A stretch of DNA of 64,000 nt, from contig OY482854.1 in assembly GCA_960531495.1 (NCBI GenBank), positions 9,698,128 to 9,762,127 of the forward strand, in the 5' to 3' direction. The stretch comes from Zeus faber. Its lineage: Eukaryota > Chordata > Actinopteri > Zeiformes > Zeidae. Below the pieces are notes generated by a model that was not told where the DNA came from, searched no databases, and worked only from the letters and a program-made list of their open reading frames with translations. The position numbers and the translations under genes are program-made. Positions 14,970 through 27,845 of this stretch are shown in pieces (positions within the stretch are counted from its first letter, which is position 1; every line of letters begins with the position of its first letter).

Positions 14970-15379
14970 GCCTCCAACATGTCGCCATCTGGGGCCGAAG
15001 GCATTGTCGCGTAATAAATAAAAAAGAAATAAATAAAAAAAAGTAATAACATAAAAAAAAATAAAAAAAATAATGAAAAGCCAGAGAATACATCCTATTG
15101 CAGATAAATAATAAAATGGTTAAGAACAGGCAACCCTGAGGATAAATTATGTCATTTTTTTTGGGTGTAAACAACGCATATCCTTCCAAATGGCGTGTGG
15201 GGTGTGTTCAAATCAACAGCGTCGAAGAAGCGCCGCGCGTCCCTCCGGCTCAGAGACGGCAAACAGGGAAATTGCATCTGACCGGCAGAAACACAAAATC
15301 AACACATGCCATTCAGGCTGCAGGCCAAGCAGCTAATAGGCTCTACGCTGCTTATCAGCACACTGCCAGCCAAGCTGAC
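14968..15379. other. Non-coding, A-rich then mixed
   Basis: A-rich low-complexity sequence at 15,018-15,075, then mixed sequence without a convincing frame. Confidence 0.5.
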
Positions 15380-15766
<387 letters not shown>

Positions 15767-17291
15767 CCCCTGATTGTCCCTATACCCCAAAGCCCACGGG
15801 GAGCCTCCCTCTGCGATTCCAAGTAAGGGTTGAGAGCCTTACAAATGAAGCCACTTAAGTATGTTGGTGTTGTTCAACAGGAGAGGACGCTGAGGACGGG
15901 GATCCGAACTTGAACCCCATCATCCAAAGGATCTTCATTTACACCCCGAGCTCCGATTTCAAGGAAGACAACCGAAAAGGCGGCCATAATGTCTCAATTT
16001 ACCTATGGATAACGATGTGTGCAAATGGCCTTGAGAGTGTGTTTGAAACATTTGGTGGAGTACTGGAATGTCGAGTGGGTCTCCAAGTCCATATCCTTTG
16101 GAGTTCAATAAAGCAATTACGCAGCCATTCCGAGCCCCTGGTCATCTGCCGCACTCTGCATGCAGATGACCGTTTGTTTGGCTCGCTCTTTGTTTGCACG
16201 GCGGCCTTCCTCCAGGGACACCTCCCGATTCCTGACAGACGTGTGAGTGCGGGAGTTAAGAAGCCAAAATGACATTATAGTCGCCAGTTGATATCCCAAA
16301 GGAAATTAATATGTAGAGAGAAATGGCATCGAAAGGTTTAAAAAGTTGGCTGTTCGGGGGGAAAATCAGACAGATAGTGTTGCTCGGTCACCAACAAACA
16401 AACCGAGTCATTGGCCGACGAAATTGTCACAGTTGGAACTGATGGACGGCTTGTGAACACGCCACTCGGGTGACGTGAGAGGTATATGGCGTAACTCGAA
16501 ACAGGGGAGTTTTATACTGATCAGCCCGCATGGCTCCACCCGGCAAAACCACTAGACCGGCATATTTCTCTGGGAGTCTGCTGCATACAGAGTGGCATAC
16601 ATGTCGTGGAGACTGGTTTGCCAGAGCAGAGCAAATCAGGTATTCCTGGTGAGCTGTGTAACTTTATTTATAAACTATAGCGTGGAATACGGGAATGTGG
16701 AATATTATATTTATTAGTGATGGATGGATGGATCGATGGATGACATCATAACTTCTATTTGCATTTGTTGATTTCATTGTTTTATTGCTTCTGTTAGGTT
16801 TCTGTTTGACTTATCATCTGCTCAAAGAGGCAATAATGATCAATTATGAATCTAAACATAATTCAGTCTGCATGATACATGTCGCTCCAAGGCACTCACA
16901 AGGAATAGAATGTTAAAATGGCATACATGAATATGCATTACAATAACAGACAGTGAATAAAAACCCACGAAACACGTAGGTCCCGAGCAGTTTGCTTTTA
17001 TATATTTATGTACTAATGCCCATGTTTTAATAACGGCATTTCAACATAATATTAAATAGTTAATGCCTTCGAACAACATGAGCGTCCTGAAGACTGCTAC
17101 TTTTCAAAGCGCACCACTCCCTTTTAATCGCACCCAAGAAGTGCTCAGTTGCAAAAAAAATAAATAAAGACAAAAAAGAAGATTCTCCCAGGCTAATAGG
17201 TTTTGAGCTGAAGCAAACTATAATATATTATGCAGCTTTTGTTCGAGGCATTTAAGCGCTCTCGCCCATACACACAAGCAAAACCGCAAAG
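15767..17291. other. Non-coding stretch
   Basis: A short GGAT run lies at about 16,718-16,742. No gene or mobile element recognised. Confidence 0.45.

Positions 17292-17362
<71 letters not shown>
17292..17362. repeat. (CA)n microsatellite
   Basis: About 35 CA units. Confidence 0.95.
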
Positions 17363-17365
<3 letters not shown>

Positions 17366-17891
17366 CTCACATATTAATGGTAAAAATAACAGTGAGACTG
17401 TGTTATACAAACATGAGGTGAAATGACTCTTTCCTCTTTTCCTCTTTTCAACAGGTCTAAAGCCCTGGTTATACCTTCGCCAGGGCAGGGTACGGCGCTG
17501 AGCATCGCCCGCGCAGAGGGCACAGGGCGTTTTTACAGTAGCTCGCACATTCTCTGTTGCAGTATTGTCAGAAACCACGGGTGGCACTAGAGAGAAAATA
17601 CCATGTGAAGCAGGAAGGAGTAAACGAAGAACAAGGCTAAACAGTAAATATGGCTGCATGCAGGGCATTGGAGCTTGTTCATGTCGAGGAGGAATTGCTG
17701 TTCATAGTGGATAAACCGTCAAAATTGGCAAAAAGCCGCTGGTCTGTCGGCCCGTTCCCATGGAGAGACCAGGGTTTCCGGTATCCGGTAATTGCCGGAG
17801 TTTGACCAGGAAAATCTGTCCGACATATATTGAAATATTGAAATCACCCTGGTCATAATGTCCAGTGAATATAATTCCCTCTAAGCTCAAT
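17363..17891. other. Non-coding, nothing recognised
   Basis: Mixed sequence without a supported gene. Confidence 0.45.
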
Positions 17892-18210
17892 TTGGATTAG
17901 TGCTGGGTGAAAAAACAATAACCATAATTGCCGCCATATTTTATTTCTCGATGTCAAAATAAAACAGACTGGATCATTTTGACAGAAGATTCCGCAGATC
18001 TGTTCATTTCCACATTCGACAAGTTGCGACGTAAAGCCAATCATTTTGGACAATCTAAACGTGACCTTTCACCTCTAACCAATCACGTTTGTCAATATAG
18101 AAATAAACCCCGCCCACAGGTTGCGCTTGTAAACACAGTTCACACGGAGCACAGGGCAAAGCATCCACAACTCAAAGGAAAAGCAGAAAGATGATGTATC
18201 GTTGACAACA
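17892..18210. mobile_element. Probable hAT-like fragment
   Basis: GTGCTGGGTGAAAAAACAAT with the following ATAACCATAATTGCCGCCAT looks like the decayed left end of a common fish hAT repeat (GTGCTGGGCGATAAAACGAT type). No partner end was located. Confidence 0.35.
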
Positions 18211-19189
18211 GGGACACATACATTCATAGTTTGGGGATTTTTTTGGATATTTAAGATCCAAAGACACCGCACTTTATTATTTATTTAGACCTAGTTGTCA
18301 TATTTATTTTGTTTTTGATTTTAAATGTTAATTAAAGTAGCTACACTTGTTACTTATTATTCACGAAATTCTTTGATTTCAACTTGAAATATTTACAAGA
18401 TTTATTTATTTTAAAAATAGCTTAACTGATGGTACTTATGTCATTTTGAATAATAAATACAAAATATAGTAAATCTACGGGCCTTCATGATTTCATCCTT
18501 TATATAGCCTGCCTATCAGTTGTTTTTAAGCTCATTAAGCACCGATAATATTTCACAGGAATTTATCCCATTTGTCTGGTACACTGAAATCTTCCAGGAC
18601 ACGTGGAACTTACTCAACTATGGAACAGAGTCGTGATGTCTAATTATTGTCCCTCATTGCAAGATTCTCTAAAAAGAAACTGCACATCAATAGCAATAAA
18701 AACTGAACTTTACAAGGGCTCTGTTCACTTACAATAAAATCACCAAATCTGAACGAGCTATTTGCATATACTATTTTGTCCCTTCATCAAAAAGTAATTG
18801 GTCGACCTTCTTTTGAATTTCACATCGGACTTACGTTGCAGATCAATTTTGGCCAACATCTCAGAAATAAAACAGCAAAGCGCTGATCTCCCATCGCTTC
18901 CAATGCATTTCCAGGGAACGCCCCTCACGCTGCTCGCACCAAGTCGCATAATCTCGGAGCTGCGCGCCCTTGCACTGCGACGTGGCGCAGGTCCCCATGC
19001 ACCATGGTGCCACCCCCTGGGGACGTCATTAGCGCCGCAGGCTGCCTCGCGCCCCGCGCTTGGAAAAGGTATAAACCAGGCTTTAGAGAGTCAGAGAAGA
19101 TGGTAGCGATGGTAGATTCTCAGACGATTCATTTGAAATGAGCATATCTTCGAAATTACCCTGATTTATGAACGAAACGAGCCGTGACT
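18211..19189. other. Non-coding stretch, no gene seen
   Basis: AT-rich to about 18,780, then GC-richer sequence to 19,080 containing an open plus-strand frame with no recognisable domain. Confidence 0.45.
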
Positions 19190-19420
19190 CACAAACTGAA
19201 AATAATTACAAAAATAATTTTTATGTGGAAATAAAGGCACGAATCGACTCTTCTGACTCTCATTCATCGTTCGGGAAGTCCTCCCTCACTCAACCATGTG
19301 TTAGACCGACTGAATCAAAGGAATGAAGAGTCGTAAAATTGAACAAACGTTTTTACTGAGTGACTCGTCCAGAACCGACTCTCGAAAACGAGGCCGAAAC
19401 CTTTCTTCACTAGAAGACGC
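19190..19420. repeat. Dispersed repeat shared with 34.5-34.7 kb
   Basis: GGAAGTCCTCCCTCACTC, then CTGAATCAAAG and TTTTTACTGAGTGACTCGTC occur in the same order and orientation at about 34,570-34,650, inside the nested hAT-like element there. This is therefore likely a fragment of the same family. Confidence 0.5.
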
Positions 19421-20682
19421 AATGAAGCACTTATACTGACCAGAAGAGACAGGAAGACAGGAGGAAAGGGAACCGATAAACGTATCGAGGAAGAGACAAC
19501 TCGCCCACTCTCGAATAGAATTGAGCGAACCAACAGTTGTGAAGATGTAGGAAGACTTTTGACAGTATATATAAAAAACTTTTAACATCTACAGTCAAAT
19601 AGGAAGCAGAACTGCTCAGGTATAAGACACTGGAACAACAGATTATCAATCAATTTTGTCACGGCAATTGTGTCTTTGAGCTTTTATTTAAGGGAACAAC
19701 AGTTGACTCGAGTCCATTGCAACGCTGCAGGTCAATGCACACTATCAACTATCAATAAAGGTATTTCCAAGCAGTGTTGAGACCGTATACAACGATTTAC
19801 TGTCAAATGGAGGGACTGGCTGCTTAAATAGGCCGGACCATAAGGGCGTGGAAGCGCGTGGTGCCGTCAAGTTGTCTGACAGAACAAGCTCTGCAAGTTA
19901 TGCCTCATTCATTGTTGACATGAGTGAAAATAATATCTAATGCCTGTTTTTGGACTTATATTGAGTGTGAGAAACAAATACCATCAAAGTTTTGCCGAAT
20001 GTCTGTACTCCCTTTAACCCTACTTGGCTTTTACAATACCCAATGAGCTTTTTTGGGAATTTTGCCATTACAACTTTGTACCATACCAAGGCCACTTATT
20101 CGGAACCATTTTCGAAGCAGCTGGCAACAGCTGTGCAAATGCAGGTATTTCTAATTGAGTAAGCAATTCAACGTCAGTCAAACTCAACAACCCGTTAACC
20201 CCCAAAACAGCAATTTCCATTCAATTTTAACATCATCGATTTTACGTGGCCTCGGTCAACCCATTAACTCCTGGATAAAGTAGATAGCGTGGGTGTAAAA
20301 TACCACACAGACACACGCACACACGCACGCCTTCAAGGTGTGAGGACTGCTAACCTTCCTCATTCAGACCAATCTTGTCTAAAAGATAACAAAATAAATG
20401 CCAGCACCCATGACAACGCGATGAATATCCTGTCCAACAGGATGTGGAACATTTCCTGGCACTCGCCAGCAAAAACTCTTAAAACGCTCAGCTGGATGCA
20501 GCACACACACAAACACACAAACACAAGCACATTTTACATAATCCCATTCATAACCCTAAATTATCCATCATAAACAAACTTTCATCACAACGCCATTGCT
20601 AAATGTCAACGATGTCAAGCGTGACATGCGATTTTAATAACATTTACTTTACTATTACTAGAGATGTAGTTGATTTACAGTA
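19421..20682. other. Non-coding stretch
   Basis: Short CA-like imperfect runs lie near 20,305 and 20,503. No gene recognised. Confidence 0.45.
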
Positions 20683-21490
20683 TGTGTCCCACCACAGCAA
20701 AAGCCGCCATCTCACACATTTCTAAAATTGCCAGGTGCAGCCAAATAAGTTGAAAAAACCTTTCTTGGAGGAAAATGCCATTTTTCCAGATTCGTGTCCC
20801 TTTGTGTCTTTTTTTTTATCTCTCAACGTATTTTCAAAGTTTGATTTCTAAATAGTAGAAAAATGTTAAACTGTGGAGTTTAATATTCCCGTTAGATCAC
20901 ATGGGGAAAAGCAGTTCACTTACCGGGACGCTGAAAATAACTGGACAATGCAGATCGATGGTTTCCTTTAAAGCGAGAGTCCAGCTGAAGACTATTCATT
21001 GCTTTCCGTTGAGGTTAGAGACAGATTTTCAGATTTGCTGGGACTCATATTATTGATAGACTCTACATTTTGTTGTGTTGTCCGTACTTTTAAACTCCAA
21101 AATAATTCCACTTTTTTAAAACATGTATATTGTTACTGTTAAATAAAAGCTTTTTTAAAAAAAATAAAGAGTTGTCTTGTTGAGCTGTTCGTGATTGGAC
21201 CATTCAGCAGTTTGCTAAGTAGCCATGAGGCTTTGTTTGTCCGTCAACCCCATTTGCATTCTGGGAGCTGCCTGAATGAACCTGATGTGGGTAAAACTTT
21301 GGAGGTGATTATCTCAGAATCACAGTTTGCCACACCCTTGTCATTAACAAGTCATAGCTTTACAAATACTTGCTTGATTTGCACAAGTGACACTTCGTTT
21401 GGAAGCTCTGATTCTCCACTTTCAAATGATGCAAAAAATAAATAAAACTCGAAAGCCGCCAAATGACCCTAAAATAAGTGGTGGGTCACA
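20683..21490 (+). mobile_element. TA-flanked DNA element, copy 2 (internally deleted)
   Basis: The ends TGTGTCCCACCAC and GTGGTGGGTCACA are inverted repeats flanked by TA (20,681-20,682 and 21,491-21,492). Left-arm blocks (AGTAGAAAAATGTTAAAC, GATCGATGGTTTCCTTTAAA) and right-arm blocks (ACTCATATTATTGATAGACT, CATTTGCATTCTGGGAGCTG) match copy 1 at 6,568-7,840. Relative to copy 1, about 540 bases holding the acidic ORF are missing. It also carries unique sequence, such as about 40 bases after 20,757 and a stretch near 21,345-21,400 absent from copy 1. So neither copy is simply the parent of the other. Confidence 0.75.
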
Positions 21491-21492
21491 TA

Positions 21493-22179
21493 TTTAAGCA
21501 TCTACATGTGAAGTTATTGACGTATGTGTATGTGTATGTGTGTGTGTGCGGGTGGGTGGACCTATGTGTACTATTATGCTTACGTTAAGGTCATGCTTAT
21601 TGTGCTTAAGCAGGGTTTTAATGCCGAATGTGAATATATAGATATATTTTAATCTTTCACTTTGCTAATAAATTGTGTGTTTTGTAAGCATTCAGATTGG
21701 AAGAGCATGGGTCATTTTAAAACAGCACTTTATCTTTTGGTTGTTCTAACGAGGTGGTATATACCAGTGCGCCGCAAAATGGCACCTTCAAAAAGCAAAG
21801 AAAGAAAGTCAACGTCTCATTGCGCAACTGGTGAGGTGACAGCAGGGGGTTTGGGGGGGCGGGTCTGGGAAGAAAAAGCAAAACGCAAAGAATTTGAATG
21901 TAACGGTCAATGGCAGCTGTTGGGTGAAGCCCGGCGAGAATGCAACACCAGAACGGACCGGAAAACGTGAGAGACGTGGCCGCCCCCAAGGCTTTTTTTC
22001 GGCAACTTTCACTTCAATGGGCATGAATCTGTGGTGTCCCCAGGAGTGTGTTGGAGACGATGAATAGAAACATGTTGCTCAAAGAGCGTAAACCTCCTGG
22101 GTCTTACACTCCCCTTCTCTCTTATTAAGCTCTTATTAGATTGTTCATGTTTTAAAGCTGGTTCAATGAAGCTCTTAGT
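21493..22179. other. Non-coding stretch
   Basis: No gene recognised. Some TG-rich sequence lies at 21,523-21,552. Confidence 0.45.
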
Positions 22180-22560
22180 GAGAGGAGCGATAGGGGGAGT
22201 GGAGGGGAGGGGAGAGGAGAAGAGAAGAAAAGGAGATGACGGGAGAAGAGTGGAGAGGAGAGGAAAGGACAGGAAAAGAGAGCAGGGGAGGAGAAAAGAG
22301 AGGAGAAGAAGAGAAAAAAGTTGAGAGGAGAAGAAGAGGTGTGGATAGGAGAAGAAATGAGGGGGGTGGAGAAATGAGGAGTGAAGAGGAAAGAAGGAGA
22401 GGAGAGGAGAGGGGGATCGATGAGGGGAGGGGAAGAGAAGAAAAGAGAGGAGAGGAGAGGAGAAGAGAGGATGAGAAAAGAAAGAAAAGGAGTAGAGACG
22501 AGAAGAGTGGAGAGGAGGAAGGACGATGAGATGGGGTGAGGAAAGGAAAAGAGAAGAAGG
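22180..22560 (+). repeat. Second polypurine (GGA/GA-rich) tract
   Basis: The plus strand is almost only A and G for about 380 bp. As at 4.2-5.2 kb, a (CA)n array follows closely, here after about 70 bp. Confidence 0.9.
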
Positions 22561-22627
22561 TCATAGTGTCAGAGTGCACGGCTGGCCTCACTCAGCATCT
22601 GCAATGCAGCTCAGAGCAACAGATTTA

Positions 22628-22643
22628 AACACACAAACACAAG

Positions 22644-22695
<52 letters not shown>

Positions 22696-22715
22696 CACAC
22701 ATACACGCATACACG

Positions 22716-22750
<35 letters not shown>
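22628..22750. repeat. (CA)n microsatellite with CACG variants
   Basis: CA array interrupted by CACGCA and CATACA units. Confidence 0.95.
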
Positions 22751-22830
22751 ACAATAACAGCAGAGCGACTTTCCCTTTAAATATTTTATCTGCTTGGAGC
22801 TGCTACCTACACCACATCCATTTGCTTCTG

Positions 22831-22864
22831 ACACACACACAGACACACACACACACAGACACAC

Positions 22865-22911
<47 letters not shown>
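22831..22911. repeat. (CA)n microsatellite
   Basis: CA array with three ACAG or CTAA interruptions near its start. Confidence 0.95.
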
Positions 22912-22913
<2 letters not shown>

Positions 22914-23136
22914 TAGAGGCTGCAGTGTGATACAGCCAGCAATCTCTCCCCTATTTCGCAGAGAGGGCAGGATGGAGAGAGGGTGAGCAAGAGGGAGAAA
23001 GAGACAACGAGAGAGGGAGGAAGAGGACAAAGGGAGTGAGTTGAAAGAGAAAGTCAGAAAAGTTTTCTTCAATTTCTGTTCCACCTATTTCTTAAATTGT
23101 AAAAGGAAAACCGAGCCCCTACATTTTGAGTCAAAC

Positions 23137-23262
23137 ACATTCACACACAGACACACAGACACACTCACAAACACACACACACACACACACACGCACACTC
23201 ACAAAAGCATTTAATATGGGCAGATGCACACAACACACACACACACCAAACACACACATTAT
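23137..23262. repeat. Imperfect (CA)n cluster
   Basis: Two CA arrays (23,137-23,203 and 23,226-23,262) separated by about 20 unrelated bases. Confidence 0.85.
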
Positions 23263-24510
23263 ACACAACAACAAATCAAGTGGCGTGGCTGCGTTCCGTG
23301 CACAAAGAGTTAACCGACACCAAAATCTGGGAGCTCAAAAACAGGGAGCCAATTAGGTGTTTTCCACACATCGACCTACTTACATGTCCCTCCCTCACTC
23401 TCTTTCTCTCTCTCCCTCTCTCCATCTCTCTTTCACTCTCCCACCCTCTGTGCAATCTTTTATTAGTCCGGGCCTGCCCTGCTTATTTCACATTACGCCA
23501 TGACGTTGTTTACCAACGACCCTATGGAACACTATTACAATTAATAAAAACACCAAATCTTTCTTGTAGTTATATTTTTCCTTATTTTATTTATTTGATT
23601 GCTTATTTATTTGTATTATCTATTTATTTATTATCTGTGTTATTTTTTATTTTTCATTATTATTTCATCTTTATTTGTAGTTCATATAAATATTTTTTTC
23701 ACATTTTTTTTGTATTATTTTTTATTTTATTTAACCAATTATACCCCCTTGTGAAGCAAAATATAGTGTAAATTATTTGCACATTTTTTATTATTTCATA
23801 TAATGTTATATAATTGTTCATTCATTACTTTTGAATCCATTGCGATAGCACTATATGTATGATCAAACTTGCTTACAGGCTTTCATTTTATCCTGCTTTC
23901 CTGTCAGAATTTGAATTTTTTTGGAGGTTATTAGTTCATTAAAGATTGTTTGATAGAAAGGCGGCAGCCACTGTGCGAGCCATATCCCCCCAGTTTAAAT
24001 AGGGCCAAGGGGATCAAAGACCATCTGTTCGAGGTCCGGCCTACACGACACCTTCTATCCCTTTATCGCTCTCCTGTGATTCCCCCCCTCCTCTCTCTGT
24101 CTCTCTCTCTCTCTCCCTCCGCAGCTTCACCCTCTCTCTTCCTGACAGATTTGGAGACCCCAGAAGGTCGTCCAAAACAGGACATCCAGCCAGCTGTTAC
24201 CAGCAGAGTTGCAAGTAAGCTCATAGATGGGGTTAGTATGTGAACTGAATATTAGTATCTCGGAGTTGGACCGATTTGTTCTGAGTGGGGAACTGTCCAT
24301 GGTGCTGGAACCTAACGTCAGGAGAGCAGATGGACTGATGGTGTTCAGGCATCAACAGTACATGAAATAATGGGTGGTGGGCGCTCCATAGCTGTCACAA
24401 TTATTGCATATTAATATTATTTCATTATTTTTACACTATAATAATCACATATCGGCTGATCACACTAATTTCAGCAGCTTGCGATCCTATCGTAAAACCG
24501 TCAGTTTCTC
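23263..24510. other. Non-coding stretch with AT-rich core
   Basis: Very T/A-rich between about 23,555 and 23,830, which explains the hydrophobic 163-codon plus-strand frame. A pyrimidine tract at 24,090-24,140 ends in an acceptor-like TTCCTGACAG, followed by about 70 bases and a donor-like GCAAGTAAG (24,151-24,217). This could be a short exon of a non-coding RNA, but nothing supports it further. Confidence 0.4.
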
Positions 24511-24645
24511 CAGGGGGGCAGCGGTAGGGCGGCTCGTTTAGCACTCGGAAGGTTGTCAGTTCGATCACTGGCTCCTCCTGGTATAGCGTGCTATAGCGAG
24601 ACACTTAACCCCCTAACTGCTCCCGATGAGCCTTGCATGGTGTAA
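24511..24645 (+). mobile_element. tRNA-derived SINE remnant
   Basis: A box-A-like start (GGGCGGCTCGTTTAGCACTC) and a box-B-like GTTCGATCACT are spaced as in tRNA-derived SINEs. The following GAGACACTTAACCCCCTAAC is a hallmark of a widespread teleost SINE-type repeat. It is decayed, and no flanking duplication was found. Confidence 0.6.
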
Positions 24646-25304
24646 TGTAATGTACAATGATGTTTCCATCCAAATATAAGAGGAATTTTTAAACCAATAT
24701 AAGAAATGCCATACAGTAACTAATATAATGTGAAATAGGTGCGTTTCCATCAGTTGAGTTGACGCAAATGAACCGTCTACCTGAATGTTTCCTGTTCCAC
24801 TGTTCAATGTCAGTTGAGAGCTCATCTCCACCAGGTAGACGTGTGTTATCACACTAGTATAAACTTAGAGTTAGACTTAGACTTGAAGTGATCTACACAG
24901 TTCCAAGATACCTTTCTCTGTTCCCCTTCAGGTTCCAGTTCCAGTTCCTGTGTTACCCAGGGGGGTGTTGGTTCCACTTTTCAGTCTCAGTAACTTTACA
25001 TGTGGTGTTCCTCCTGTTATCTGCTACTACGGACTACAGTATGAGTCCACTGTGGCATCACCACACCACCACACTACATGGAGCAGTACGAGCCGATGTG
25101 GGAAAAGGATGCTGCGAGATACAAAGGTGGCTTTGAACACTGACATCGTTTTTCACAGACCGTCCGTCTCTCTCTCTCTGTCTGACCTCTCTCTCTCTCT
25201 CTCTCCCCTTCTCTCTTTCTTGTGTTTCATTAGAGACCCATAAGCGAGAAACACTGAGTGCCACAGCAGCAGCAGCAACCTTTTGAATTATTGAGACGGG
25301 GACA
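24646..25304. other. Non-coding stretch
   Basis: A (CT)n-rich stretch lies at 25,167-25,220. No gene recognised. Confidence 0.45.
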
Positions 25305-25336
25305 CACACCCTAACAGACGCATGCACACACACACA

Positions 25337-25376
<40 letters not shown>

Positions 25377-25377
25377 C

Positions 25378-25425
<48 letters not shown>
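25305..25425. repeat. Compound (CA)n-(CGCA)n-(CA)n array
   Basis: CA units, then about ten CGCA tetramers (25,338-25,378), then CA again. CGCA is a rarer, CpG-bearing unit and alternating purine-pyrimidine throughout, so it favours Z-DNA. Confidence 0.95.
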
Positions 25426-25426
<1 letters not shown>

Positions 25427-25555
25427 ATGACCTATGGTATCTTGATTCCATGAAGGGGGAAAGTGAGATAATGGCCAATTTAGACTGACACTGTTCTGGC
25501 CACCGCAAACCTCACACGAGAGCCAAGATTGCAGTGGACAGGAGCGGCGTTGTGT

Positions 25556-25558
<3 letters not shown>

Positions 25559-25612
<54 letters not shown>
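25559..25612. repeat. (TG)n microsatellite
   Basis: About 26 TG units. Confidence 0.95.
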
Positions 25613-25614
<2 letters not shown>

Positions 25615-25728
25615 TGAGAGCTGGAGTTACCTATTGCTGCAAGATCCTCTTCGTGGTGGTAGAATGTGCCTACAGTCATGGTCTCATGATACAGGGTGAT
25701 CTACCCTGCCTTTTATGAAAGCATTATC

Positions 25729-25733
<5 letters not shown>

Positions 25734-25781
<48 letters not shown>

Positions 25782-25788
25782 TGTGTGT

Positions 25789-25826
<38 letters not shown>
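25734..25826. repeat. (TG)n microsatellite
   Basis: TG array with two TCTG interruptions. Confidence 0.95.
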
Positions 25827-25827
<1 letters not shown>

Positions 25828-25972
25828 TCAATGTGTGTGTGGTCTTTGACCTGTGTGGTGTATGAGAGTATGTGTTTGTATGAGTGGTGAGGCATTGATG
25901 TGACCTCTAGAGCAACATCTTAACCAGGGGAAGCACGGTATACCAGCATGGAGCTAATTTTCTCAAAAATTG

Positions 25973-26780
25973 TGACCCAGCACATCCCAACACCGCGCAC
26001 TTTGATAAAATAAGGTTATAAAGTGTATCGACAGGTGAATGACTAAATGTTGCGCGGACGCCGCCTCACAGCACATGACGTCACTTTCATAAGTAATGTT
26101 GAAAGAAACAACAACAAATAAACACCAGAAGCAAGGAATTTAAGTTCTTCATGAAAACATATACAAAACAACATAAGTGAGACATTTTATTTCATGTATG
26201 CAAAACAACAAATGGCTGGGAGGACCTTGCTATTTGCATTCTGGGAATTGTTGTTTTCTGGTGATAGGTTTTCATGTGCGCAATCTGAAAAGTGCCACTT
26301 TCGAAAAACCATCATTGTTATAAAACAATAAATGCAGGTATTGGGAATGTTTAGAGGTTACCGAATAATAGAGGGGTCATGCTACTATAGTGAGCATGAA
26401 CTTAGAATGAAAAAAAGACTTAAAACTAAAGGATAAACTTTACATATATGCTTTTTCCAATATTTAGTATCAAGTACAACCATCCAAATGTAAGCATTTC
26501 AAGCCCTAATTGTGTTTCTAAATGGGTGTATTATGCTGCGCAAGTTTGAAAATGCTTCTTCAACTTTAAAGCCTAATTTCAGAACTTTTGTTTCAAAAAC
26601 CTTATTCTTTAATAAGACACAGCTTCCAAAATATTTACTTGATTCCCACAAGTGAACTTGTTTCGAACAGCTACGAAACAAGCTAACAGCATCATTTAGG
26701 ATTCAAAAAAAATCGCCACACGGACGTACATAATCAAAGATTTCTTGATGTATACATTTTTTTGCTGTGTGATGTGCCAA
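25973..26780. mobile_element. Possible diverged relative of the TA-flanked element
   Basis: The left edge TGTGACCCAGCAC differs by one base from the family end TGTGACCCACCAC. ATTTGCATTCTGGGAATTG (26,234) and TTTACTTGATTCCCACAAGT (26,635) echo internal blocks of the copies at 6.6 and 20.7 kb. The right end was not identified clearly, so this is tentative. Confidence 0.3.
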
Positions 26781-27833
26781 AAAAAGCCCTGTAAAACTTA
26801 ACGGGCCTGACCATAATCGGTTGCCCAGTCGTCCTAGGCCACCAGATTTCCACCATTGACAATCTTAATCCAGTCCCGTTGCCCCATTGTCAACCACTTT
26901 TCCTTTGTTTGTTTAGAAAATACGGGTTCTAATTATGTAGGATCACTATCACTTCATTACAAAACAATTAAAATCTGGCCACCATTTTGTCAGTCTTGGC
27001 AACGTGCCCTCAACTGGTCGTGCCCTCAACTTGCCAACACAGGTTTTTCAAAAGCCCTGGAGTCAATATGAAATAAAATGTCTCACTTATATCTAATATG
27101 AGTCCCTAATGCCAGATGCTGGGAGGGCACTGGAAGGGACACGCAAATGGATGAGCTAACAGGAGCCCTCCTGTGATTATTATGGGAAGGCAGACAAAGA
27201 GCTTGAACACTTGGCCTTGGATGAGGGAGAAAAATATTTGTGTCATGACTTAACAAACAGATTAACAGCCCCTGCCATGCCTCTCAACAACCTTTCCCCA
27301 TAACTGCTTTAACTTAACCTTAACTTAAACCCCAAACACCTGCATTGGTCTGAGTTGCTCCCTGTATTGGAATTCAGAAACCAGCTTTGCAGCGCAGCGA
27401 GGGGGGAACATGTCATTAACACCGTACTCCCGCTGACAATTATTGTGCTTATGTTTTCATTGCACTTAATACACCATATGGCAGTTTGGCATCTATCAGA
27501 GAGAGGGACTGAAGCGGTCGCCCGACCTTCTTATCTGCCAATGACACTCTAATACATAATCTAATTGAAAGAGAAGGGGAAGAGAAGGCATCGAGGATTA
27601 AGGCGCCACCCAGGATTGGGTTCATTTTCTCGTTTTTGGGGAGATTGTTCTTACATTATGGGGACAAGCCCAACAGGATGTAAATGTTGAAGCAAACCGA
27701 GTGCTTTCATTCATTGGAAATGTAGCCATTAGCTGGTATCCTATACCAAGAAATAGACTGGGTTGTTTACTGTAGGATGGCCGTGTGTAGAGTGAAATTC
27801 AGGAGAAATGTCCTCAATGCAGTTTAAAGTCGT
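26781..27833. other. Non-coding stretch, possible conserved sequence
   Basis: 27,080-27,640 is complex, repeat-free sequence with AT-rich homeobox-like cores (ACAATTATTGTGC, TAATCTAATTGA). It may contain a conserved non-coding element. No coding frame is supported. Confidence 0.35.
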
Positions 27834-27845
27834 GAAAACACCTTT

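Noticed and set aside
23280-23771. 163-codon hydrophobic frame, plus strand
   Set aside because: The Phe/Ile/Tyr-rich part is a translation of T/A-rich low-complexity DNA, not a membrane protein.
24151-24217. Short exon with acceptor TTCCTGACAG and donor GCAAGTAAG
   Set aside because: All three frames can be read and none has protein-like character. The pyrimidine tract alone can create a good-looking acceptor.
24511-24645. tRNA gene
   Set aside because: Box-A- and box-B-like motifs are present, but no cloverleaf can be drawn and the flanks match a teleost SINE. The same goes for 32,225-32,495.
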